Assembly: GCA_000711775.1 (NCBI GenBank)
Contig: ARYC01000080.1
Span: 62,001-126,000 of the forward strand
DNA length: 64,000 bases
DNA from: Oxytricha trifallax
Lineage: Eukaryota; Ciliophora; Spirotrichea; Sporadotrichida; Oxytrichidae
Direction of reading: 5' to 3'
The position numbers were made by a program, and so were the translations under genes. The stretch's first letter is position 1. Each line of letters starts with the position of its first letter. The notes beneath the pieces were generated by a model. The model was not told the DNA's origin and did not search any database. It saw nothing but the letters and a program-made list of their open reading frames with translations. Below, in pieces: positions 47,672-59,164 of this stretch.

Positions 47672-50208
47672 TCAATTAACGATAGCCTTGTTCTTTTCAT
47701 CGAATTATATCTCCATAAATCCCCATATTCTCTAATACAGCCAGAAAGCCTTCTCAAATATAATGAGTTTTATCCAAAATTTAAGATTTAGCCAGAACCT
47801 ATAAAATATTGAATGACGATACGAGAGAGCGGTTATTGCGTCTTAAGTGAATAAAAGCAGTCTTTTTCTAGTTTGACCTCCTGATCTGGCATTGTGAACT
47901 CCGATTATAAATAGTAAGTAAATAAAATCAATAGTATTAAAAAGTTTAATCGAATTTCAATAAAATTTTCAAAAAAATTGGTAAAAGAATTTTAATGGTT
48001 ATATATGCATAGCTTTAAAGATAAACACTATTTCACTTGGTAGTTATTACATTAAGAAGCTAATTTTTTCAAAATTAACTTCATCATTTCCTTTCAAAAA
48101 TTCAATCTCTTCCTTTGCTACAGTTGCTCCAAGTGGCTTCTTAGCATTAATTGTCCTATAAGTAAAAAGCAGAGGCAAGTATCTGAAGTATTCCCCTATG
48201 CCTAGTCTGGTTGAGATCTTCTTGACCTGTTGATAATCCATTGTTACCATAGAGTACCAAAGCTTGCAAAAATCCATTCTAAATTTGTCATCAATATCGC
48301 AATAAAAGCCGTGATCCAAAAGCACGATTTAAGGGTTACCAGCTGGTTTATCAGGGTGCTACCTCACATAAATATTTCCAGGATGTGCGTCACAATGAAC
48401 GTGCCCATACAAAAAGATCATCTTAGCGAACACATCAATTAAAATTGAAGTTGCTTTTTGAGGATCTCCAAATTATTGTTTCAAGCCTTCTAAATCATTA
48501 ATTTTCAGACCTTCAACATATTCCATAACAATAGCTCTTCTACTACTTAAAGGAATGTTATTTTTGGGGATATATAGATCATTATATTTCTTAAAGTTAT
48601 TTCGGGGGGGCGATACCTGAACCTATGATTATTTTATCAATATAATATCCCCTAGTAGAACATAAAAACTATATACAGGGTATTTTAAGGGTCAATAAGA
48701 ATGATTTCGAAGTCAAAAATGGAATATTATTACTCACTGATGCCGATAAGGTTAGACTTATTATAGCTTTTATCATTATATTTTGAATTAAATTTTTTTA
48801 ATTTTATTTTTTTCCAAAAAATATATTTTAATCAAAATGATTTTTAAAACAATTCTAAAGTAAGTAAATACCCTAATTTTATACTAAATCAATTCAAAGT
48901 CTTTTATAATATTATAAATCAAATGAATAAGATATTTTTGAATTGATTTAGTATAAAATTAGGGTATTTACTTACTTTAGAATTGTTTTAAAAATCATTT
49001 TGATTAAAATGTATTTTTTGGAAAAAAATAAAATTAAAAAAATTTAATTCAAAATATAATGATAAAAGCTATAATAAGTCTAACCTTATCGGCATCAGTG
49101 AGTAATAATATTCCATTTTTGACTTCGAAATCATTCTTATTGACCCTTAAAATACCCTGTATATAGTTTTTATGGTCTACTAGGGGATATTATATTGATA
49201 AAATAATCATAGGTTCAGGTATCGCCCCCCCCCGTTATTTCTTGTCCTCTCTGCGTTTACCACTTCTTGCATGAAATCTAGTTCTTTTACTATAGATTGC
49301 TAAAAATGCTAATTAAACTTCTAGAAGTCCATTCCTTAATATTGTTAAACAAAGATTAAATTTAGAATTTCAAAATATTGTATTTATTTGCAATTTAGAA
49401 TAGTCATAGTATTTACACATCCAGTTAGCAAAGCCGATAAGTTTCCTAATAACAAACATATCAAGTCTAGTTTAAACTCTCAACCTAGGAAATTGTAACT
49501 TCACAGCCACTATTTCTCCAGTATCCTTTAGCTTAGCTCTATGAACTTAGGCTATACTGGCAGCTGCAATTGCTTCTCTATCAAATTCACTGAATACATC
49601 CTCTATTTTACATCCCATATCGTTTTCATATACTATCTTAATCTTCTCATAGGGCAAAGCAGGTCCTTTATCTTGTAAAACCTTTAAGACTTCAATATAT
49701 TCCTTAGGTGCTATTCTTTCTAAAGTGCCTATATATTGACCAGCTTTCAGATATATTCCACCACTTGAAGTGCTCAAATACAGCAATCTCTTTGCGACTC
49801 TTGTATTGACCTAAAGAACAATTGAAAATGAAATATCTCAATTAAATTACTTCTTCTCTTATCTTTATATATTCTTCTGAGGGGTAGGGCACACCTCTTA
49901 GATTCTTAATGTAATCATATACAGAATAACCAACTAAATATCAAAGTTAAAAATCATGATTATATTCTTCAAATTTTATAGATCAAATTTCCATTAAAAT
50001 TCTATGTTCTATTTGAGTATATACTAACCTATTGGCCCTGCTTTAAATGTATTGGTAGTTCCCTTAAAAACAGCTCTCAGATCCTCACGTAGTTAGGGAC
50101 TCAATATACACTAATCAATTACTGCTCTATAAAATTGACATAAAAATAAACAAAAATAATAGATTACGCTCCGATAGTATACTTGGACAATTTGTACAGT
50201 AACGCCAT
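47672..50208 (-). CDS. ABC1/UbiB (ADCK) family atypical kinase, interrupted by fold-back element
   Basis: Minus strand: ATG 50206-50208, TGA 47672-47674. Family hallmarks are the KxGQ motif IYLKAGQYIGTLE, AAASIAQVHRAKL (Ala-rich loop), GEIVAVKLQFP with the kinase Lys, KELDFMQEVVNAERTRNNF, VMEYVEGLKIND, HVHCDAHPGNIYV (catalytic loop) and IVLLDHGFYCDID (metal-binding DHG). The family acts in mitochondrial or plastid quinone biosynthesis; the N-terminus MALLYKLSKYT could be a targeting/membrane segment. A GT-AG intron of about 40 nt separates REE from VNTRVAKR. IESs or introns also lie near 49330-49390, 47880-47995 and 50050-50160. A 630 bp fold-back element sits between ERTRNN and FKKYND; removing it plus one 8 bp duplication restores the frame exactly. 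Confidence 0.9.
48596..48603. repeat. target-site duplication GTTATTTC (left)
   Basis: 8 bp directly flanking the fold-back element; identical copy at 49234-49241. Confidence 0.85.
48604..48898 (+). repeat. fold-back element left arm
   Basis: Begins GGGGGGGCGATACC; its reverse complement is the right arm. Confidence 0.9.
48937..49233 (-). repeat. fold-back element right arm
   Basis: Ends GGTATCG followed by nine C; inverted copy of the left arm with few mismatches. Confidence 0.9.
49234..49241. repeat. target-site duplication GTTATTTC (right)
   Basis: Second copy of the 8 bp duplication; read on the minus strand it encodes part of R-N-N. Confidence 0.85.
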
Positions 50209-50422
50209 ATTAATTCGCTTTAAAATCAATTTAATAAACGTAATTGCAATCAAACTTTCATTTATTTGTCAGGGTATAATGTATTGATTAATTTTAAGCC
50301 ACTAATTTAAATTTAATGATGAGATATTTTCGATAGAATTATTGCGTAAAACTTATAACATCGATTGAAGTATGGGGACAAAAGTTAATAAGAATAATAA
50401 TTAAAAAGTAATAATTTAAAAT

Positions 50423-51522
50423 ATGAGAAACAATAACTTAGGAACTGATGGCAACGAGCTTGAAGGCAACATCAATCTCGGAAACGATAACGAAGGGGGT
50501 TTCGATCAACAGCCACCAACTAAATAGGGACCTAAGAAGGGTGCTGCTCCTCCATAAAATACTGCTTAAGGAAACTAACCCCCAAGAAGAGTGGTCGTTC
50601 CTCCTGAATTCAGGAACCTATAATCTTCACCAAAAAAAACTCGTAATTTCATTAAATTTAATGAGAGGTTTGATTTGAAAGAACTATAATTTTGTTATAA
50701 ACACACTGGATGAACCAGTTTGTGAGACAATAGTAAATTTCATCTTAGGAAATAATCAGTATGTCATTAAAAATTTCATTATAGAAAAGAGACTTGGCAA
50801 AGATTTGGTATAAATTGAGAGTAGTTATTAATCCCATCACACCCTTCCTTTCAGATGATAAGAAAAAGGAAATCAGAAATTGTAAGGCATAATTACTTTA
50901 AAAACCATGACATATTTTCTAACAATATTATTTTGTATAGGGGACTTATGGGGACCTTTCATTTTCTGTTTAATGCTTGCAGTGTAAGAAATCTATTACG
51001 AAATTTAATATCGAAATTTATCATATTCTTTAGTACTTTGAGTTCTGCAACAAACGCTGATGACAAAACTCTACTCTTTGAAATTGTTTTTATCATTGTG
51101 TGGGTTGGTGCTGGTGTCATCTCAATTAATGGTTAACTTCTCGGTGGAAAAATGTAGGTTCATTTCATTATGCTTTTATTCAAAAAGACTCATAAAATTT
51201 GTATTTTAGTTCATTCTTCCAGAGTGTGTGTCTGCTGGGTTATTGTCTTTTCCCTCTAAATATCGCTGCCTTGATTAACTTGGGTATTGGAGCAAGCATT
51301 CACATTTTGATTAAATTAGCCTATGTTGGACTTGCATTTGTTTGGTCAACTTATTGTAAGCAATAATCTCCGCACTCTATTCTTATCCTTATATTAAAAT
51401 TTCTCATTTTTATAGCATCTGTGCACTTCATTAAAGAAATGGTTCCAGCAGACAGAAAAGCCCTAGCAATGTACCCAGTCTTCTTATTTTACTTATTCCT
51501 CTCTTGGTTCATTATTCTATGA
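50423..51522 (+). CDS. YIPF6-like (Yip1 family) Golgi/ER membrane protein
   Basis: ATG 50423, TGA 51520-51522. A cytosolic Gly/Pro/Gln-rich N-terminus is followed by NTLDEPVCETI, DLAKIWYKLRVVINP, NWDLWGPFIFCLMLAV, FIIVWVGAGVISINGQLLGGKI, FFQSVCLLGYCLFPL, LAYVGLAFVWS, RKALAMYPVFLFYLF and a final SWFIIL. These match the Yip1-family pattern of five membrane spans and are closest in motif to YIPF6 (DLWGP, LLGGxISFFQS, LGYC, RRALAVYPVFLFY). The family acts in Rab-linked ER/Golgi trafficking. Four GT-AG introns of 50-60 nt give exact joins: 50882-50940, 50984-51033, 51154-51209, 51356-51415. One IES with a very short pointer lies around 50734-50790, and another small junction near 50685 is unresolved. 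Confidence 0.85.
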
Positions 51523-51724
51523 AGATAGAAAAACAAGCTTATTGAACATTAGAAATTATAGTTTAATTGTTTAACTATTTCTCTTTTACTTTAACATTGA
51601 AATTCAAAACTTCATGATTAAAACATACTTCAATATAGCTGCCAAAGAGTGCATTTTAAACATGAAGGAGTGAATTGTTTTATAATAAAAATACTAGATT
51701 AATATATTTTTATTTCTAAAGAAA

Positions 51725-52995
51725 ATGACAACTTCATCGTCGAAAACATTCTCTCTTGTGAAATATGACACTCCCATCCTTGTGTCCAAGGCCTTTGGGA
51801 AAAATCGTACTGGTGGTGGTATAGGATCCACAAGCTCCTCAGCTACTACCTCTGCAGGCTCTAATAGATCTAAAGACCAGTCTGGATCTATGAGGACAGA
51901 GGATTATTCAGTAAATTATATGTAAATTTGACTTTCTTAATTATAAAACTGTGTAAATTTGAACTCTATTTTGCCTCCAAGAGAGTATTAAGATGGTGGT
52001 TAACTTTGGGTTTAGTATGTTTCACCCACTCCTGCTACCAGAATAGACGTTATTAATCTTCAAGATGAGTTAGATAAAAAGCTTTAAGAACGATAATCCC
52101 GTGAAACCGGTATCTATACTTATTTTAGTAAAGCATTGACTATTTTCGTATAAGTATTTATGATTTACTGTATATGCTAATATTAAAGGTATCTGCCCAA
52201 TTAGAGAAGAACTGTATTCTTAGGCATTTGATGAATTAATTAGATAAGTTACGATAAACTGTGCTGAGCGTGGCTTCTTGTTAGTTAGAGTCAGAGATGA
52301 AATAAAAATGACAATACAGGCTTATCAAACACTCTATGAATCTTCCATTGCTTATGGTATGCGTAAGGCTCTCCAGGCAGAACAACGCAAATCTGAAATG
52401 CTCATTAAAATAAACCAATTTACATTAAATTTGAATAATACGACTGTGTTTGTATACAATAGAGATATATGCATGTCTTACTCTCACTATTGTGCCTTTA
52501 TGTTATTCGGATTTATTTAAGAATATTTGATACATAATCGAATAAATTTTTTTAAAAAACCAACTGAATGATAATTGTGATGAATTGGAGCAGGAAGTAG
52601 ACGATTTAAAACGAAGAATACAATAACTGCTTAAGCAAGAAAAAAAGGAAAAAGATCTTGGCGAGAAGAGGCACTAAGAAGAAATGAAATCTATCAACGA
52701 CGATAATCTTCTCCTAAAAACTTAACTCAAAACAATGCTCACTAATTATCATATATATTCTCAATAATACATTGACTTTTTATTACCAATCTCATAACTA
52801 ATTTCATACGCAATTTAATAAAAAAATTCTTTCATAATTTCTTTTCTAAATATATACTTAAATAAAAAAATACTAATGTAGGTCACTGATGCTAAGAAGA
52901 TAAATTAGCAGCAAAATATATCAACTATATAAATACTGTTTCTCTGTTAAGATAAATATAATAAGAGCTAATTTATAAAAGTTAATGTTCCTTGA
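51725..52995 (+). CDS. DNALI1: axonemal dynein light intermediate chain DNALI1 (p28)
   Basis: ATG 51725, TGA about 52993-52995. This is an inner-arm dynein light chain of cilia (p28). Family signatures in order are SLVKYDTPILVS, LNSILPPREYQ, LWVQYVSPTPATRIDV, RETGICPIREELYSQAFDELIRQ, CAERGFLLVRVRDEIKMTI, YGMRKALQAEQ, then a coiled coil NCDELEQEVDDLKRRI and EKRHQEEMK. Four IESs with clear pointers interrupt it, and all joins fall inside conserved sequence. The length of about 285 codons is close to the usual 250-260, with a Gly/Ser insert after the first block and a slightly longer tail. Confidence 0.95.
51911..51952. other. IES, pointer GTAAATT
   Basis: 42 bp. Repeats at 51911 and 51953; joins DYSVN to LNSILPP. 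A competing 11 bp repeat starts at 51921. Confidence 0.85.
52109..52187. other. IES, pointer GGTATCT
   Basis: 79 bp. Repeats at 52109 and 52188; joins RETGI to CPIREEL. Confidence 0.92.
52412..52556. other. IES, pointer AAACCAA
   Basis: 145 bp. Repeats at 52412 and 52557; joins MLIKINQ to LNDNCDE. Confidence 0.9.
52739..52882. other. IES, pointer TCACT
   Basis: 144 bp. Repeats at 52739 and 52883; joins KTMLT to DAKKINQ near the C-terminus. Confidence 0.75.
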
Positions 52996-53305
52996 ATTTT
53001 CATAAAATCACTATTATCTTTTCAATTTATTCATTAAAATCCTCTTTCCCGATTCTATAGTGTTAATCTTGTGAGGAAAAATTTAATAATTTTAATGCTA
53101 CACTAAAAGAAAATTGTTAGTTTTTATTAAAAATATGATAATTATCATTATTATATGTTGGTTGTTATTTGTTAATATTTATTTATTTCCCATTAATTAA
53201 TTATTGAGATATTCAATATTTTATCATTAATTTAGTAAATTATAAGGAAATTTTAATAATAAATAAAACAAATTAAACTAAGTCTTGTACTAAATTTCTT
53301 ATCAA
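52996..53305. other. AT-rich spacer
   Basis: About 310 bp between DNALI1 and the WD40 gene; nothing recognisable. Confidence 0.6.
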
Positions 53306-55173
53306 ATGGAAAGTCAAATGACATAGCAAATGCAACAAAATTAAAGAGAACAGCAAAATAAAAGTGATAATAGATAGAGGTTTTAGGATATTATAGAGAA
53401 AATCAAGATAGTTGATTAAGATATTTATGAGTAAATGAACTAAGATATTTCGAAATACTAGCAAGAACTTGGGTTAAAAAATATGATATTTTGTGAACAA
53501 AATTTGTAAGATTTGCATTCGAAAAATAGACAGAAATCTTTTGAGTTTGCTTTGAATAGTACTTTCAAGATGCAAGATAGCCAAGATTAACTTTTTAATT
53601 CTTGTTTTTTATTTAAAAAAATAAATTTTATAATTTAAAGATCAAGCTAAGATACCTCTTAGTGGAGCTTACGTTTAGTAATTTCAATAGAGTTCAAATA
53701 ACATTTATGAAAAAGATATTCACTCAAATATATAATCTTCTCAAGTCACTTAATAATATTCTCAATAATCCTCAATGAAGCATTTACTGAAGTATGAGTT
53801 TGAATTCAGTTTGTTTAATCCAAGAAAATCATAAATAAATTCTGACAAGAAAAAGGATTAGGCAATGACTTTCATCAAATTTAGTCCATTTTAAATACCT
53901 TTGAAAACTAAGTTTAAAATTGGTTAAAATGATAATTAAAAAGACGAGTAGCATGTAGATCTTTTAGCTATAGGTTTCTACAATGAAGTGAAAATCTTCA
54001 CTTTGTTTAAATTAAAATATTCTTAATAATTTTTAATAATTACTTATGATTTGCATTTCTTTTTAATCTTTGCAGAATAATAAGATTTCTTAAATTCCAC
54101 AAGTTCTACTATTCAAAGAAATCATTTTAGATCAGAAATTCTCAGACTAGATCGAGAATTTATTGTGCTGTGATTGGGCAATGTGGACGTAAAATAGCAT
54201 TAAGAGCTAAATTTTAGCTTTTGCTGGAATACTTGGATTGATTTATAATATTTTCTTTGTATTATTTAAATGCTTTTTGCTTGCTTTATTATATGTGTTT
54301 GACTTATCAAAGCAAATTAAGTAAGAAATGTATGAACTTTAAGGTCATGGAGCTGCTATCAAAGACTTAAAATTCAATCCAATTCACTCGCATATCCTTA
54401 TCTCGGCTTCTGATGATAAAACTTTACGTGTTTGGAATGCGTATCTCTAACAACAGCTTCTAGTAATAGGTCAAGCTATCTAACCCACTTTCACTTATTT
54501 CTCAATTGATTGGCATTCAAATGGTAGAGAGCTAGTTGCAAGCTGTAGTGATTTTACACTGAGATTGTTTGAGTTTAATGATCAATTCTTTGACTAAAAT
54601 CTCCAGAAGAAATCTTAAATGCATTATGGTAACTAGAATGTTGAAACTCAAATCCATAATCTCTAGGTGGAGTTATGCTTGCCTTATTAAGCAGATATGC
54701 AGTTTGATAAACTTTTAAGCTTTAAAACTTATTAGTTTTAGATTGGAAATGGAAAAGAGCTTTATTCACAAGTTAGGTTCATAAATGATCTAGTGATTAC
54801 AAGATCTGTTAATGGGTAAATTAAGGTCGTAAAACTATTCAAATAACCTATGACCTCAAAAGAAACTCAGTTTTGTGATGTTTTAGAATTGAGGAGCATT
54901 GACACTTAAGATAAAAGTTATAATATTGATAGAGTTTAATTTGATATTGGATTTGATGTAAAAATTATCAAGAATGGAAGCGAAGAATTACTTGAAATTA
55001 CAACTGGAGATTAAGATGGAAATATTGCAAGTTATTCTTTAAATAGTGGTGAGAAAGCTTTTTAGAGTAATATAAGCAGGAATTAATCAAATTAATAGTT
55101 TAGTTATAGTAAATTTGGGAAATATTTGGCTGTTTCTTAATAAAATGGTATAGTTGATGTATTTTAAGAGTGA
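53306..55173 (+). CDS. EED/ESC-like WD40 protein (putative PRC2 subunit)
   Basis: ATG 53306, TGA 55171-55173. A Gln-rich N-terminal coiled-coil stretch is followed by WD40 repeats: LLAIGFYNEVKIF; CCDWAMWTQNSIKSQILAFA; GILGLIYVFDLSKQ; LQGHGAAIKDLKFNPIHSH; ISASDDKTLRVWN; IDWHSNGRELVASCSDFTLR; and DQDGNIASYSLNSGE with SYSKFGKYLAVSQQNGIVDVF at the end. The run AGxxGxI...GHGxAIxxLKFxP...SxSxDxxLRxWN is characteristic of the Polycomb protein EED, which stimulates H3K27 methylation in PRC2. Similarity beyond this core is weak, so another WD40 protein is possible. Three IESs are resolved with pointers; together they restore a continuous frame of about 560 codons. Confidence 0.68.
53583..53637. other. 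IES, pointer AAGAT
   Basis: 55 bp. Repeats at 53583 and 53638; joins MQDSQD to QAKIPLS. Confidence 0.78.
54001..54067. other. IES, pointer CTTTG
   Basis: 67 bp. Repeats at 54001 and 54068; joins VKIFTL to QNNKISQ. Confidence 0.8.
54244..54291. other. IES, pointer TAT
   Basis: 48 bp, in frame. Repeats at 54244 and 54292; joins GILGLIY to VFDLSKQ inside a WD repeat. Confidence 0.65.
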
Positions 55174-55382
55174 AGCTTTAATTAACTGTGGATTTATGAT
55201 TTATATTTAGTAGAAATTATAAGAATCTTTATAAACTAATTCTTCTTTTACTATTTAATTAAGCATAATTAAAATTTAATTCAATTTTTCTGGGTTTTTA
55301 AAACATTTTTATTGCGTAAAAATTTCAGTAAAGATTAATGAAATTTTGCAGCAATAAAAATCTATAATTTTAATAAATTTTA

Positions 55383-58300
55383 ATGGAAAACACTATCAAA
55401 AAGTAAACAAATAGATTCTAGAATATCAGCAAGTACCTAATTTTAAACATCATTGAATTCTTAAGCCCCTTCGAATTCCCCTTACTCTCATAATTAAATA
55501 AGAGACTCTGCAATCTGATTCATGAAGATGACTAATACTTGAAAGTTTAGGATAAATTATTTATGGGTGGATTCAGAACTATAAGTGAGATAGATCTTTA
55601 AATTATTGGGAAATCTTTTCCAGAAGACTTCAAAGAAGAAAATCCTTATTTTCATTAACGCTTAATAAGAACTGTAATTAAATATAAAATACTATTTCGA
55701 TATTTCTATATAACGATTAGGCATTATATGTATTTTATTTCTAGGATCTTTGTGACCACTAATTGAGAAAAAAATTTAATATTAATATAAGAATGATTAG
55801 AGAAAAATCTTAAATAGAAAAGAATGGAATATGGTTTTGTTCTTACTATATAAAAGGGAATGAAAACAGTATAAACATAGACGAATTTTAGAGACAAAAT
55901 ATGATTACAAATACTTTTGATCATCCCCCATTTGTTTCTCTTTTCGGGATTGACACCCACATTCATAGTGTTTATGATTCCACATTTTGTAACTAGGAGA
56001 TGTTCTAGAGAAGGAATTAATAAATCAAAAAGATTCTAATATTATTATAAAAATTTAATTTCCCTATGAATGTATTTTAATTCAGGTTATATACTTTTTA
56101 TAGATATTTATTTTTAGAATTCAAGAGGTAATTTAGCATTCAAGTAATTTAATAATTATGGTTTTATAATGCTAATCTGAAAGAAATGTAAGAAAGAAAA
56201 AGGCCCGGTGGTTCTCTCCTTCCAATATAATATTTATACGATGCAAGCGACAATAACTAAAATATTTTTATGATTTAATACTCAATTTTATAATTCTAAA
56301 ATTCCTTTCATTTATAATTAGCTTTATGTTTCTTATAAACTCGAATATTATTGTAATTAGAATTAATCCAATTATTCACTCTTACGAAACATAACCATAA
56401 CAAAAAAGAGAACAGCAAATAATAAAGATAGATCTGTGCTGCTTTTCACATCATTGCATTAAATAAGTGAAGCTGACTAAATTTACATGAATTTTCTTAA
56501 AAAATAGGTTGCTCAGCATGGATTGACCGCTTTAGAAAAGAGATTTTTACTATTTTTTATATTTAAAATTTGAGTATAAAAGAATTATTCATTAATATCT
56601 CAGCAAACATATTTATACGTAAATTTGTAATAAAAGAAATATTATAATGTTACTATTTTCTAGATTTAGAAGTTAAATGAAGGAAATGATATATGAGATT
56701 CAAGAAAAATAATAACCTATGGACTATATAGACGAGGAAATGTTATAAAATCCTCAAAAAGTAGACATGACGAAAGTAAGAGTCAAACCTCTTGCTTATA
56801 TTAGACTATATGGGTAGTAAACCTTTTAAAATTAAAGATCAGTAAATTGAATATAGTTTTTCAAGTTTACTAAGAATCAAGATTTAAGCTAGTGTCGTTA
56901 GTTTTTGCGAAATACATCTCTGCATGTTTAATTCCTGATGCTGGATCTCATATTTAAGATAAATTGTATAATAACTAAATAGTGAATCGAAGACAGGCTG
57001 AGTAGGACTCTGACCACTATACTTTTACTTTTAGAGGGTATGTCTTTAATGCTTAGGAGAAAAAGGCTTATGAAAAAAAACCATAAGAATTTCAAATTAT
57101 TGAATTGGAGTCAAAGTACACTTAGTATAATTTTGATCCAAGAAATTATATGTGAGTTTAGTAATTTTTTAATCATATATTTCAATAGTTTTACTTAAAA
57201 TTAAAAAAACTTACAAGCATTTATAATTCACAGAAAGTATTTATTTCTGAAAGTCTTTGACGTAAGGGATAACAAAAAGCTCCTTAAAATTTTGAATATA
57301 CAAGACGATAGAGATCAAGAAAGTCTTGTGGGTCACGGCACTCTTTCTAGTATTTCATCAACGTACATATAAATCACTCTCTCAGTTGCCATTATCTTAT
57401 TTATTATAAATGCCACGATTACTTAAACAATGGAATCACTAAATTATTAAAAGTTAGAAATCACTCTATATATATATACTTTTTAAGTTAACCTTCGGCT
57501 TATTGTTCTTGATAGCCTGCATAAGCATCCTCTCCTATAAAAAGTACAAGTCTCTTATGGATAAATTTTCTGATTTGGAGCGAAGAAACTAAGAGCTGTA
57601 AACTTAGAACTAGTAGCTAAGTAGTGTATAGAGATAGAGTAGTCAACAGCAACAATTACTCAACCCATTAGCTTAAAATATGGACATGAACCTGTAACTA
57701 TAGAATATTGCGAGATCATAGAGCTAGAGATATTCAATAAATTATATAGTACTTTTTTAGATAATTATGAAAAATAAGTGGAAAACTTTAATTAAATTGT
57801 AATTTATAAATTAATTAAGGAAAATTAAACATGGTGGAGATGGAGCATCTGGTTACTCAATTAAATTTGTAAGTTACAAAAAACATATCTAAAAATATTA
57901 TTTTTCAGCAATAGGTATCCTCAAGAGTGGTGTAGCATCAGAAGGAAAATTCGTAGACAAGAGTTTAGCTATGCATATTCAAGCACTTGAAAGTTAAATA
58001 GAATATTGCAGGAAAATAAAAATGCAGATGACAATGCTGTTTTAAGATATTATTTCTGTTCTTGGTAATATCAATACTTATAAGTCTAATCATTTTTCAT
58101 TATATATTTGAGTTTTTCACTTATTTTTCCCAAATACAACGAGAAGGCTCCCTATGAGTTTAGTAGTCATGAGACCTTTGAAGAATTCAATTTAGAAGAA
58201 AAGACTAGAAGAAGCAATATACAAAATGTTGCTTATTTATTGAAATTTTAAAGCCCATCTTTGGATTATTCTGAATCTTAAAAAAGCAAAGAATTCAAAT

Positions 58301-58730
58301 CTTGCTAAGAGAGTCCTACTGATAATCAACTTATAACACCTCACAGAAGAGATTTTTCTGATCCCTCAATTTAAAACTTAACCTCAACCCCAAAGAACAG
58401 AAACAACCAAGGACATATTTTGAATGCTGAGCTCTCCCCTTATACGATACCATTTCATAATGAACGTATTGAGAAAGTAGTAAATTACGAAGATAACTTA
58501 AGCTAAAATTAAAGTACATAACAAATGTAACACAATTTCAAAACTCCCACTAGACATGAATCTGAACCATAGATTCCTTAACTAATGAAATCAAAATGCT
58601 CATAACCTATAAATGAGGAAGATTTTGTACTTTAAGACAGCTAGGATCTTAAAAACTACTGCCTAAATGAGAATAATTCACTTAATTAAAATTATCTAAC
58701 TAATCATCATCTCAATAAAAACTTTGTAAC
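55383..58730 (+). CDS. unrecognised gene with a putative membrane segment (multi-IES)
   Basis: Starts at ATG 55383; the 3' end is approximate (about 58730, in an AT-rich region). The N-terminus LNIIEFLSPFEFPLLSQLNK recalls an F-box-like helix pair. Later islands are FDHPPFVSLFGIDTHIHSVY, RPGGSLLPIQYLYDAS, LFTSLHQISEADQIYMNFLK, KVRVKPLAYIRLYGQQ, FAKYISACLIPDAGSHIQDK, HYTFTFRGYVFNAQEKKAYE and VFDVRDNKKLLKILN. A hydrophobic span FGLLFLIACISILSYKKYK (near 57500) is followed by a Gln-rich coiled coil, GILKSGVASEGKFVDKSLAM and a Ser/Asn/Gln-rich tail. Two adjacent genes cannot be excluded; a break near 57150-57240 is the most likely boundary. No family is assigned. Confidence 0.5.
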
Positions 58731-59164
58731 TATTTTTTTAATTTTCTAATCTATAATATTAATTTTATCGAAATTATCTTCTAATTATTATTAATTTTAT
58801 TTTAGGTTATAAAATTTCAAAAAAATATCTATAAATTTTGTGTTAGTGGTTAAATATAGTATTTCTTCAATTAAATTATTAGCATTTATTTTCCTAATTA
58901 GATGGGTGTTTTAAGGTTGTTTTTCATTTCCCTAATCAAAACATTTTCACATATTTAAATTAATTTAATTATTTATGTTAACCTCAAATTTGAACCTTAT
59001 AGACTTAAAATTAATTACCTATAATATTTATCTCATTATCTTTTTTCTTTGAATTATTTCTAAGTAAATTTTATGGCATTTCCTTTTTGGTATTAATAAT
59101 CATAAGATGCTTAAATATTCAAAATTAATTTAATTAAATTTAATTTCTTCTCAAATCCCTTTAA
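58731..59164. other. AT-rich spacer
   Basis: About 430 bp upstream of the kinase gene; no coding or repeat recognised. Confidence 0.5.

Larger units (their letters stand above)
48604..49233. mobile_element. 630 bp fold-back (near-perfect palindrome) element with poly-G/poly-C ends
   Basis: Two arms of about 295 bp (48604-48898 and 48937-49233) are near-identical inverted copies separated by a loop of about 38 nt. The outer ends are seven G on the left and nine C on the right, then CGATACC and its complement. Only a handful of mismatches are visible between arms. It is flanked by the 8 bp duplication GTTATTTC and carries no convincing ORF. It lies inside ABC1 kinase coding sequence, and its removal with one duplication copy restores the reading frame. 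An 8 bp duplication is compatible with several DNA-transposon superfamilies (for example hAT, P, Merlin), so the superfamily is not assigned. It could also be a non-autonomous (MITE-like) element. Confidence 0.9.

Noticed and set aside
48604-49233. Fold-back element as an assembly palindrome artefact
   Set aside because: The arms differ slightly (G7 versus C9 and a few substitutions) and are flanked by an exact 8 bp duplication in a position that restores the host frame. Long-read confirmation is still desirable.
51154-51209. IES using the repeat GTTCATT in the YIPF6-like gene
   Set aside because: That repeat gives the wrong frame. A GT-AG intron gives the conserved GGKISFFQS instead.
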